Shown: positions 33,232 through 40,556 of the stretch, in pieces
Position numbering within the stretch: the stretch's first letter is position 1
Layout of the letters: each line of letters begins with the position of its first letter
Origin: DAIMFL01 sp964372215
GTDB taxonomy: Bacteria; Pseudomonadota; Alphaproteobacteria; Dongiales; Dongiaceae
DNA: 64,000 nt
Direction of reading: 5' to 3'
Assembly: GCA_964372215.1 (NCBI GenBank)
Contig: CAYJQC010000020.1
Location: 23,003-87,002, forward strand
Position numbers and translations under genes: made by a program
The notes under the pieces: model-generated
The model's input: the letters and a program-made list of their open reading frames with translations, nothing else
What the model was told of the DNA's origin: nothing
Databases searched by the model: none

Positions 33232-34341
33232 ATGATCATGCTGGGCATCGAGACGAGCTGCGACGAAACGGCGGCCGCTGTCGTGACCGACCGCCGCGAG
33301 GTGCTGGCCGACCTGGTGCTGTCCCAGCTCGCCGAGCACCGGCCCTATGGCGGGGTGGTGCCGGAGATCGCGGCGCGCAGCCATCTCGACCATCTCGACG
33401 GGCTGATCGCCCGCGCCATGGGCGAGGCCGGCCTTCGGTTCGGCGAGCTCGACGGGGTCGCCGCCACCGGCGGGCCCGGCCTGATCGGCGGCGTCATCGT
33501 CGGCGTCACCATGGGCAAGGCGATCGCCGCCGTGCACCGCCTGCCGTTCCTCGCGGTCAACCACCTGGAAGGCCACGCCCTCTCGGCCCGGCTGGTCGAG
33601 GATCTCGATTTTCCCTATCTGCTGCTGCTGGTCTCCGGCGGCCATTGCCAGCTGCTGCTGGTCGAGGGCGTCGGGCGCTATCGCCGGCTCGGCACCACGG
33701 TCGACGACGCCGCCGGCGAGGCCTTCGACAAGACCGCCAAGCTGCTGGGGCTCGGCTATCCCGGCGGCCCGGCGGTCGAGCAGGCGGCGGCCCGCGCGGC
33801 CGCGGCGGCGGTGGCGGCGGATGAAGGCGGCCAGCCGGTCGCGCCCGACCGCTTCGACCTGCCGCGCCCGATGCGCGGCCGGCCCGGCTGCGACTTCTCG
33901 TTCTCCGGCCTCAAGACCGCGGTCCGCCAGCGCGTCGCGGCGCTGGCCGCCGCCGCGCCCGACGGCCGGATGGCCGATGCCGACCGCGACGACTTGGCCG
34001 CCGCGTTCCAGGCGGCGGTCGCCGATTCGATCGCCGACCGGGTCGGCAACGCCGCCGCCATCGCCCGCCAGCGCGCGCCGATCGCCGCGCTGGTGGTGGC
34101 CGGCGGGGTCGCCGCCAACCGCTATCTCAGGGCCCGCCTGCAGCAGGTCGCGATGCGTCACGACCTCAGGCTGGTGGCGCCGCCGGCGCGGCTCTGTACC
34201 GACAACGCGGCGATGATCGCCTGGGCCGGCATCGAGCGGCTGCGGCTCGGCCAGCGCGACGGCCTCGATTTCGCGCCGCGCCCGCGCTGGCCGCTCGATC
34301 CGACGGCGCCGAAGGCGACCGGCGCCGGAATCAAGGCCTGA
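33232..34341 (+). CDS. tsaD: tRNA N6-adenosine threonylcarbamoyltransferase
   Basis: 369 residues. GIETSCDETAAAVV, the metal-binding HLDHLDGLI / NHLEGHALSARL histidines, and the ATPase-like LLLVSGGHCQLLLV, DDAAGEAFDKTAKLLGLGYPGGPAVE and CDFSFSGLKTAVRQ are canonical. With TsaB/TsaE it makes t6A37 in ANN-decoding tRNAs. It is divergent from the haem operon, as in many alphaproteobacteria, but here a DUF6448/Crp pair lies between. gpsA follows after 3 bp. Confidence 0.96.
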   Translation: MIMLGIETSCDETAAAVVTDRREVLADLVLSQLAEHRPYGGVVPEIAARSHLDHLDGLIARAMGEAGLRFGELDGVAATGGPGLIGGVIVGVTMGKAIAAVHRLPFLAVNHLEGHALSARLVEDLDFPYLLLLVSGGHCQLLLVEGVGRYRRLGTTVDDAAGEAFDKTAKLLGLGYPGGPAVEQAAARAAAAAVAADEGGQPVAPDRFDLPRPMRGRPGCDFSFSGLKTAVRQRVAALAAAAPDGRMADADRDDLAAAFQAAVADSIADRVGNAAAIARQRAPIAALVVAGGVAANRYLRARLQQVAMRHDLRLVAPPARLCTDNAAMIAWAGIERLRLGQRDGLDFAPRPRWPLDPTAPKATGAGIKA

Positions 34342-34344
34342 CCG

Positions 34345-35346
34345 GTGGCAGTGCAACTCGGCATCGTCGGCGCCGGCGCGTGGGGGACGGCGCTGGCGAT
34401 GGTGGCGCACCGCGCGGGCTGCCGGGTGCTGGTCTGGGCCCATGACCCCGAGGTCGCGCGCACCATCGCGGCGCGCCACGAGAATCCGCTGTTCCTGCCG
34501 GGCGTCGCCCTCGATCCCGCGATCCGCGCCACCGCCGATATCGCCGCGCTGGCGGATTGCGACGCCGCGCTGCTGGTGCCGCCGGCGCAGCATCTGCGCG
34601 CGGTGGCCGGCGCGCTGGCGCCCCATCTCGGCGCCGACATGCCGGTCGCGCTCTGCGCCAAGGGCATCGAGCTCGACACCGGCATGATGATGACCGAGGT
34701 CGCCGCCGAGATGCTGCCCGGCCATCCCCTGGCCGTGGTTTCCGGCCCGACCCTGGCGCCGGAGGTGGCGCGCGGCCTGCCGACCGCGGTCACCGTCGCC
34801 GCGGCGGACGACGCGGTCGGGCGCAGCTTCATCGGCGCGCTCGGCACGCCGCGCTTCCGGCCCTATCTCGCCGACGATCCGATCGGGGCGGAAATCGGCG
34901 GCGCGGTCAAGAACGTGCTGGCGATCGCCTGCGGCATCGTGGCGGGGCGCGGCCTGGGCGACAACGCGCGCGCCGCGCTGGTGACCCGCGGCCTGGCCGA
35001 GATGATCCGCCTGGCCATCGCCAAGGGCGGCAAGGCCGAGACTCTGATGGGCCTGTCCGGCCTCGGCGATCTCGTGCTGACCTGCAACGCGCCGGCCTCG
35101 CGCAACATGTCGCTCGGACTTGCGCTCGGCCAGGGCCGGCCGCTCGCCGCGATCCTGGCCGAGCGCCGCGCGGTGACTGAAGGCGTCACCTCGGCGGCGG
35201 CGATCGCCGCCCTGGCGGCGCGGCTCGGCGTCGACATGCCGATCGTCGCCGCGGTCGACCGGCTGCTGCATCATGGCGCCGACATCGACGGCGAGATCGC
35301 CGGCCTTCTGGCGCGGCCGTTCAAGGCGGAAACCGGCGGCGCCTGA
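34345..35346 (+). CDS. gpsA: Glycerol-3-phosphate dehydrogenase [NAD(P)+]
   Basis: 333 residues, GTG start. GIVGAGAWGTALAMVAHRAG (Rossmann), GPTLAPEVARGLPTAVTVA, GGAVKNVLAIACGIVAGRGLGDNARAAL with the catalytic Lys, and LSGLGDLVLTCN are intact. It reduces dihydroxyacetone phosphate to sn-glycerol-3-phosphate for phospholipid synthesis. Tightly linked to tsaD. Confidence 0.96.
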   Translation: MAVQLGIVGAGAWGTALAMVAHRAGCRVLVWAHDPEVARTIAARHENPLFLPGVALDPAIRATADIAALADCDAALLVPPAQHLRAVAGALAPHLGADMPVALCAKGIELDTGMMMTEVAAEMLPGHPLAVVSGPTLAPEVARGLPTAVTVAAADDAVGRSFIGALGTPRFRPYLADDPIGAEIGGAVKNVLAIACGIVAGRGLGDNARAALVTRGLAEMIRLAIAKGGKAETLMGLSGLGDLVLTCNAPASRNMSLGLALGQGRPLAAILAERRAVTEGVTSAAAIAALAARLGVDMPIVAAVDRLLHHGADIDGEIAGLLARPFKAETGGA

Positions 35347-35419
35347 GTGCCGGCGGGGTGGTGGCCGCGGCCGCGATTGGCTACTGTCCGCAACGTCAGG
35401 ATCGAGGAGGCGCCAGGGC

Positions 35420-35698
35420 ATGCAATATGCGTTCTACGGACTCGACAAGCCGGGCGGGATCGAGATCCGCACGGCCAACCGCGACGCCCATGTCGCCCAT
35501 CTGCGCCGGCATATCGACAACATCGTGATGGCCGGGCCGTTGCTGTCCGAGGACGGCGCGACGATGATCGGCTCGCTGATCGTCGTCGACTTCGCCGACA
35601 AGGCACGGCTCGACGCGTTCCTGGCGGCCGACCCCTACGCCAAGGCCGGACTGTTCGAGAGCGTCGAGGTCCGGCCGTGGCGCAAGACGCTGCCATGA
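35420..35698 (+). CDS. YciI-like protein
   Basis: 92 residues. MQYAFYGLDKPGGIEIRTANRDAHVAHLRRH, MAGPLLSEDG, GSLIVVDFADKARLDAFLAADPYAKAGLFESVEVRPWRK match the YciI ferredoxin-like fold, including the His-Asp pair suggested for catalysis. Function is unproven in the family. It sits 73 bp after gpsA with GAGGAGG upstream of ATG. Confidence 0.92.
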   Translation: MQYAFYGLDKPGGIEIRTANRDAHVAHLRRHIDNIVMAGPLLSEDGATMIGSLIVVDFADKARLDAFLAADPYAKAGLFESVEVRPWRKTLP

Positions 35699-35717
35699 GC
35701 CGGCGGGAGCCCGTGTG

Positions 35718-36131
35718 ATGGCCCATTGGCTGATGAAGTCCGAACCCTCAGCCTATTCCTGGGACCGGCTGGTCAAGGACGGCCGCACCCACTGGAACGG
35801 CGTGCGCAACCACCAGGCCGCGGCCAACCTGAGGGCGATGAAGCAGGGCGAGCGTGCCTTCTTCTATCACTCGAACGAGGGCCTGGCGGTGGTCGGCATC
35901 GTCGAGATCGCCAAGGAATATTATCCCGATCCGAGCGACGAATCGGGCAAGTTCGGCATGGTCGACGTGAAGCCGATGCTGGCGCTGAAGACGCCCGTGA
36001 CCCTCGCCGCGATCAAGGCCGAGCCCAGGCTCGCCGAGCTCGGGCTGGTGCGCCAGTCGCGGCTGTCGGTATCGGCGGTCGACGCCGCATCGTGGAAGCT
36101 CATCTGCAAGATGGGTGGCGTGCCGGCGTGA
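35718..36131 (+). CDS. EVE-domain protein
   Basis: 137 residues. MAHWLMKSEPSAYSWDRL, THWNGVRNHQAAANLRAMKQGERAFFYHSN, VVGIVEIAKEYYPDP and SRLSVSAVDAASWKLIC define the EVE fold (PUA-like), which recognises modified bases in nucleic acids. A GTG directly precedes the ATG. In the tsaD-gpsA-YciI-EVE arrangement, a housekeeping role in tRNA or RNA handling is plausible; in other contexts EVE proteins take part in defence against modified DNA. Confidence 0.93.
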   Translation: MAHWLMKSEPSAYSWDRLVKDGRTHWNGVRNHQAAANLRAMKQGERAFFYHSNEGLAVVGIVEIAKEYYPDPSDESGKFGMVDVKPMLALKTPVTLAAIKAEPRLAELGLVRQSRLSVSAVDAASWKLICKMGGVPA

Positions 36132-36144
36132 CGGGCGGGGGCTG

Positions 36145-36486
36145 ATGGCGTCCCGGGCGGGCACGCGGCTCTGCCGGCTCGACGAGATTCCCGACGGCGA
36201 AGCGCGCGGCTTCGAGCTGGGTGAGGGGACCGATCGCCTCGACCTCTTCGTCCTGCGCCGCGGCCGGCAGGTCGTCGCCTATCTCAACGAATGCCCCCAT
36301 GCCGGCACGCCGCTCGATCTGCTGCCGGACCAGTTCCTGTCGCGCGACCGCCGGCATTTCCAGTGCCACACCCATGGCGCGCAGTTCCGCCTGGACGACG
36401 GCATGTGCATCGCCGGGCCGTGCCTGGGCCGGGCGCTGACGCCGATTGCCGTGCGCGTGGACCAGGGCGACCTGGTGATCGATTGA
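36145..36486 (+). CDS. Rieske [2Fe-2S] ferredoxin-like protein
   Basis: 113 residues. Cluster ligands are visible as CPHAGTPLD and CHTHGAQF (Cys-x-His ... Cys-x-x-His). Such small soluble Rieske proteins supply electrons to oxygenases or sense redox; no partner oxygenase is nearby. It starts 13 bp after the EVE stop and is probably the last gene of the tsaD unit. Confidence 0.92.
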   Translation: MASRAGTRLCRLDEIPDGEARGFELGEGTDRLDLFVLRRGRQVVAYLNECPHAGTPLDLLPDQFLSRDRRHFQCHTHGAQFRLDDGMCIAGPCLGRALTPIAVRVDQGDLVID

Positions 36487-36556
36487 AGTACGAGCGGCCG
36501 ATGCGGGACCGGAACGCCCGACAGGGCGATGCGGCGTGCCCGGATCGATCGTCGGG

Positions 36557-37060
36557 TCAGTAGCTTCCCAGGAAATCCATCTTGCCGATCTCTACCCCGT
36601 TGTGCCGCAGGATGTTGTAGGCGGTGGTGACGTGGAACAGCACATGCGGGTAGACGAAGGTCAGCAGGTAGTCCCGGCCGCTGAAGCTGATGACCTCGCC
36701 GAACTTCAGCGAGATGGCGCGCTCCTCGCTGCCGTCGAGCTGGCCGGGCGCGAACCCGTTCAGCAGCTCGACGGTCCGGGCGATGCGCGCCTGCAGCTCG
36801 GGGAAGGTCGTCTCGGTGTCGGGATAGCTCGGCACCTCGACCCCGGCGAGGCGGGCGACGCAGCCCTTGATGCCGTCCGTGGCGATCTGCACCTGGCGGG
36901 TGAGCGGCAGCATGTCGGGCGCCAGCCGTGCCGACAGGAAGACGGCGGGATCGATCTTCCGCGCCGCCGCATGCGCCGCCCCCTTCTCGAGGATCTTCGA
37001 GAGGTTGCCGAGGAGGCGGACGAAGACGGGCACGGAAGCCTGGTACATCGACAGCGACAT
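36557..37060 (-). CDS. DUF1993 family protein
   Basis: 167 residues. MSLSMYQASVPVFVRLLGNLSKILEKG, FLSARLAPDMLPLTRQVQIATDGIKGCVARLAG and VYPHVLFHVTTAYNILRHNGVEIGKMDFLG match DUF1993, a helical bundle related to the DinB-like fold, function unknown. The conserved His residues near the C-terminus (YPHVLFHVTTAY) could bind metal. Single gene, convergent with the Rieske gene. Confidence 0.9.
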   Translation of the reverse strand: MSLSMYQASVPVFVRLLGNLSKILEKGAAHAAARKIDPAVFLSARLAPDMLPLTRQVQIATDGIKGCVARLAGVEVPSYPDTETTFPELQARIARTVELLNGFAPGQLDGSEERAISLKFGEVISFSGRDYLLTFVYPHVLFHVTTAYNILRHNGVEIGKMDFLGSY

Positions 37061-37249
37061 GGGGGTTGAGCTCCAGATTCGATGGGGGTGGCGGGACGGC
37101 CTGACTGGCCGGCGAGACTGCCACGAAACCCGGCGCGCCGCCGAGAGCAATTCCGCTCATGGCAGACCTGCTCCCGTGGTGTAGGTTCGCCACTGGGCTC
37201 GGCCGCAACCGGGGCCGCGCCTCCTCCCCGAAGCCGCCGGAGGGATGCC

Positions 37250-38551
37250 ATGCGCACCGTGCTGTCGCCGATCGCCGCCTTGCTGGTCTCGGTGGCGATT
37301 CTGGTCATGGGCAACGGGCTGCAGCAGACGCTGCTGCCGGTGCGCGCCAGCCTCGAGAGCTTCGGCGCCCTCGAGATCGGCCTGATGGGCTCGTCCTACT
37401 ATCTGGGATTCGTGCTCGGCTGCGTGCGCGGCGGGCGGCTGATCCAGCGGGTCGGCCATATCCGCGCCTTCACCGCGCTGGCCGCCATCGCCTCGACCGT
37501 GGCGCTGGTCCATGCCCTGTCGGTCGAGCCCTATGTCTGGTCGTTGATGCGGGCGGTCAGCGGCTTCTGCTTCGCCGGGCTCTATCTGGTGATCGAGAGC
37601 TGGCTGAACGAAAAGGCCGACAACACCAACCGCGGCGTCGTCATGGGCGTCTACACCATGGTGAACCTGTCGGTGATCGTGGCCGGGCAGATGATGCTGA
37701 CCCTGGACGATCCGCAGAAATTTCCGTTGTTCGCCCTGGCCTCGATCCTGGTGTCGCTCGCCGCCGTGCCGGTGGCGCTGACCGGCGCGTCGCAGCCGGC
37801 GCCGCTGGCCGAGGCGCGGCTCCGGCCGATCAGGCTGTACCGCATCTCGCCGGTCGGCGTGGTCGGCGTGTTCCTGGTCGGACTCACCAACGGCGCGTTC
37901 TGGGCGCTCGGGCCGGCCTATGCCGCCGGGATCGGCGCCGGCACCAACGAGATCGCGATCTTCATGTCGATCGCCGTGATGGGCGGCGCCTTGGCGCAAT
38001 GGCCGGTCGGCCGCCTGTCCGACCGCTTCGACCGCCGCTACATGATGATCGCCGGCTGCGTCGTCGCCATCGCCGCCGCCATCGGGCTGGTGCAGTTCGG
38101 CGCGCAGGGCGGCTGGCCGGTGGCCGCGCTCGCCTGCCTGTTCGGCGCGGCGGCGCTGCCGCTCTACGCGCTGTGCGCCGCCCATGCCTTCGATTACGTC
38201 GAGCGGTCCGATTTCGTCGAAGCTTCCTCCGGCCTGCTGCTGGCCAATGGCGTCGGCTCGGTGATCGGTCCGATGGTCGCCGCGACCGCCATGCGCCAGG
38301 CGGGGTCGGCCGGGCTGTTCGCCAGCACCGCGCTGTTCCACCTCCTGCTCGCGGGATTCGCGCTGTGGCGGATCTCGCGGCGCACCGCGCTGCCGGCCGC
38401 GGCCCGCACCGGCTTCGACCTCACCTCCACCGCCCAGACCATGGCGGCGCTCGAGCCGGTGGCAGATCCGGCTGCGGCCCCTGCCCCGGTCCGGGCCGCG
38501 GACGAATCGGGGGCCGACTCGGGGGCCGCGCCGAGCGGGCGCGACGGCTGA
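37250..38551 (+). CDS. MFS transporter
   Basis: 433 residues, 12 predicted TM helices. GCVRGGRLIQRVGHIRAF is the loop 2-3 motif and QWPVGRLSDRFDRRYMM the equivalent in the second half; ESWLNEKADNTNRGVVMGVY in TM5 is characteristic of the YcaD-like subgroup. Substrate unknown. The tail after residue 395 is Ala/Pro/Asp-rich and cytoplasmic. GGAGGGA precedes ATG. Confidence 0.9.
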   Translation: MRTVLSPIAALLVSVAILVMGNGLQQTLLPVRASLESFGALEIGLMGSSYYLGFVLGCVRGGRLIQRVGHIRAFTALAAIASTVALVHALSVEPYVWSLMRAVSGFCFAGLYLVIESWLNEKADNTNRGVVMGVYTMVNLSVIVAGQMMLTLDDPQKFPLFALASILVSLAAVPVALTGASQPAPLAEARLRPIRLYRISPVGVVGVFLVGLTNGAFWALGPAYAAGIGAGTNEIAIFMSIAVMGGALAQWPVGRLSDRFDRRYMMIAGCVVAIAAAIGLVQFGAQGGWPVAALACLFGAAALPLYALCAAHAFDYVERSDFVEASSGLLLANGVGSVIGPMVAATAMRQAGSAGLFASTALFHLLLAGFALWRISRRTALPAAARTGFDLTSTAQTMAALEPVADPAAAPAPVRAADESGADSGAAPSGRDG

Positions 38552-38720
38552 ATCGGCCGCGCGCCGACGGCGCGCTCACGAGATCGTGAAAGCCGCCGCC
38601 CGCGCGCCGCGATCGAGCCGGGTCAGAATGGCCGGATCGCAGCGCCCGAAATCATCCGCCGTTGCAAGCCGCCGGTGCGCTGTTCAAGGCTCATCCGACG
38701 GGTCCGACCTATGCGTGCCT

Positions 38721-38735
38721 ATTGGTATTACCAGA
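38721..38735. promoter_or_regulatory. Candidate GntR/FadR-subfamily operator
   Basis: ATTGGTATTACCAGA contains TGGT-ATT-ACCA, nearly identical to the E. coli PdhR box (ATTGGTATTACCAAT). It lies 168 bp before the FadR-type regulator start, so autoregulation is the simplest reading. Confidence 0.55.
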
Positions 38736-38823
38736 ATGTGATAGCACTGATCCAGCATGAGACTGGCCCGCGCCCACAATGGTATGCAGCGCTGAGAGAC
38801 CGGAAGAATCTGCTGGATCGACA

Positions 38824-38837
38824 GTGACGTGCGTCAC
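38824..38837. promoter_or_regulatory. GTGACG-TG-CGTCAC dyad upstream of the FadR-type regulator
   Basis: A perfect 6-bp inverted repeat with 2-bp spacer, 66 bp before the ATG. The outer bases (GTGA..TCAC) resemble Crp-type half-sites, though the spacing is shorter than the Crp consensus. Confidence 0.4.
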
Positions 38838-38902
38838 ATCGCGACGGCATCGAATTGCCCGTCGCCAGCCCCACTGGTAAGATCACGCCCTGGGGGAAGG
38901 TC

Positions 38903-39646
38903 ATGACATTCGGTCCGATCAAGCCAAAGAAGGTCGCAGACGCGGTGCTCGAGCAGCTGCGCGGGCGGCTCGAGGACGGCAGCATCGGTCCCGGCGACCA
39001 GCTGCCGAGCGAACGCGAGCTGGCCGAACAGATGCGGGTCAGCCGCCCGGTGGTGCGCGAGGCCATCAACCTGCTGGTCGGTCAGGGCCTGCTGGAAATC
39101 CGGTCGCGCTGCGGCGTGTTCGTCCGCGCCGCCGGTTCGGCGGGCCTGAGCGATCCGCTCACCAACCTGATCGGCGACAGCCTGGACCGGATGATCGAGC
39201 TGCTCGAGGTGCGCCGCACCCTGGAGTCGCAGACCGCGGCGTTTGCCGCCGAGTATGCCAGCCCGCGCGACATCGACGATCTCGCCACCCTGCTCGAGGA
39301 ATTCGAGCGGGCGCATCGCCAGCAGGCGAGCATCGAGGGCTCGGACGCGCGGTTCCACGGCCGCGTCGCCCAGGCGGCCGGCAACACCGTGCTGATGCAT
39401 CTGCTGGCGACCCTGCAACAGACCCTGGCGCGCTGCTCGGGCACCGTGGCCGCGCGGTTCCGCAACTCGGACCTCTATGGCGAGACCATCCTGCGTCAGC
39501 ATCGCGCGATCTTCGAGGCGATCCGTGGCCACGACCCGGAGGCAGCGCGGGTGCGCATGCAAGAGCATCTCGACTTCGTGATGCGCGAGTTGCGCTATCA
39601 CAGCCGCAAGGCCGGCGACCTGCCGATGCAGCGCGCGGCCTCGTAG
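38903..39646 (+). CDS. FadR/PdhR-subfamily GntR transcriptional regulator
   Basis: 247 residues. Winged HTH (LEDGSIGPGDQLPSERELAEQ followed by MRVSRPVVREAINLLVGQGLL) and an all-helical FCD effector domain with metal-ligand Asp/His residues (DARFHGRVAQAAGN, HRAIFEAIRGHDPEAARVRMQEHL). FCD regulators sense organic acids. There is no metabolic gene adjacent on the same strand, so the regulon is elsewhere. The start at 38903 fits the family N-terminus (MTFGPIKPKKVADAVLEQL). Confidence 0.9.
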   Translation: MTFGPIKPKKVADAVLEQLRGRLEDGSIGPGDQLPSERELAEQMRVSRPVVREAINLLVGQGLLEIRSRCGVFVRAAGSAGLSDPLTNLIGDSLDRMIELLEVRRTLESQTAAFAAEYASPRDIDDLATLLEEFERAHRQQASIEGSDARFHGRVAQAAGNTVLMHLLATLQQTLARCSGTVAARFRNSDLYGETILRQHRAIFEAIRGHDPEAARVRMQEHLDFVMRELRYHSRKAGDLPMQRAAS

Positions 39647-39743
39647 CGCAGGACCAGCGCATCCCCGCCGGCCGGCGTTGCCTTTGCGCGCCGGATCGGC
39701 TTATCTCCGGCGGTCCACGCCGCGTCCCGCCGGTCCGTCTCCG

Positions 39744-40556
39744 ATGCCCGTCTCCATGCAGCCGCTCGCGTCGTTCCCACCCGCCGCCCGCCGGGGCATC
39801 CGCGGCGTGCTGGCCGATATCGACGACACCCTGACCAGCGAGGGCCGGCTCACCGCCGCCGCCTATGGCGCGCTGGAACGGCTGCGCGATTCCGGCTTCC
39901 TGGTGGTGCCGATCACCGGCCGGCCGGCCGGCTGGTGCGACCACATCGCCCGGATGTGGCCGGTCGACGCGGTGGTCGGCGAGAACGGCGCGTTCTATTT
40001 CCGCTACGACGCCGCAGCGCGCAAGCTGGTCAAGCGCTTCCTGGTCGCCGATGCCGAGCGCGCGGCCAACCGCCGGCGGCTCGACGCGCTCGGCGAGCGC
40101 ATCCTGGCCGCCGTGCCGGGCGCGGCGCTGGCCTCCGACCAGCTCTACCGCGAGGCCGATCTCGCCATCGATTTCTGCGAGGACGTGGCGCCCCTGCCGG
40201 CGACCGAGATCGACCGCATCGTCACCCTGTTCGAGCAGGCCGGCGCCACCGCCAAGGTCAGCTCGATCCATGTCAACGGCTGGTTCGGCAGCTACGACAA
40301 GCTCGGCATGACCCGGACCCTGCTGCGCGAATGCTTCGACATCGATCTCGACGCGGCGCGCGACGCCTTCGTGTTCGCCGGCGACTCGCCCAATGATGCG
40401 CCGATGTTCGGATTCTTTCCCCACAGTGTCGGGGTCGCCAATGTGCGCGACTTCGAAGGCCGGCTCACCGCCAGGCCGACCTATGTCACGCCGTCGCGCG
40501 GCGGCGCCGGCTTCGTCGAGCTGGCCGAGGCGTTGATCGCCGCCCGCGGCCGCTGA
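39744..40556 (+). CDS. HAD-IIB family phosphatase (sugar-phosphatase type)
   Basis: 270 residues. HAD motif I DIDDTLTSEG, motif II VVPITGRP, motif III Lys region and motif IV FAGDSPNDAPMFGFF. Cap and ending (HSVGVANVRDFEGRLTARPTYVT) resemble sucrose-6-phosphate or mannosyl-3-phosphoglycerate phosphatases. Acts on a sugar phosphate of unknown identity. The start is chosen at MPVSMQPL; 39756 is an alternative. Its last 76 bp overlap the convergent P-type ATPase gene. Confidence 0.85.
   Translation: MPVSMQPLASFPPAARRGIRGVLADIDDTLTSEGRLTAAAYGALERLRDSGFLVVPITGRPAGWCDHIARMWPVDAVVGENGAFYFRYDAAARKLVKRFLVADAERAANRRRLDALGERILAAVPGAALASDQLYREADLAIDFCEDVAPLPATEIDRIVTLFEQAGATAKVSSIHVNGWFGSYDKLGMTRTLLRECFDIDLDAARDAFVFAGDSPNDAPMFGFFPHSVGVANVRDFEGRLTARPTYVTPSRGGAGFVELAEALIAARGR

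Larger units (their letters stand above)
38552..38902. other. 351-bp region upstream of the FadR-type regulator
   Basis: No gene. Two inverted repeats are present: a PdhR/FadR-like box at 38721-38735 and a GTGACG-TG-CGTCAC dyad at 38824-38837. No other signal is recognised. Confidence 0.55.

Noticed and set aside
35718..36131. EVE protein as part of a defence island
   Set aside because: It follows tsaD, gpsA and a YciI gene in a housekeeping arrangement, with no restriction or other defence genes nearby.
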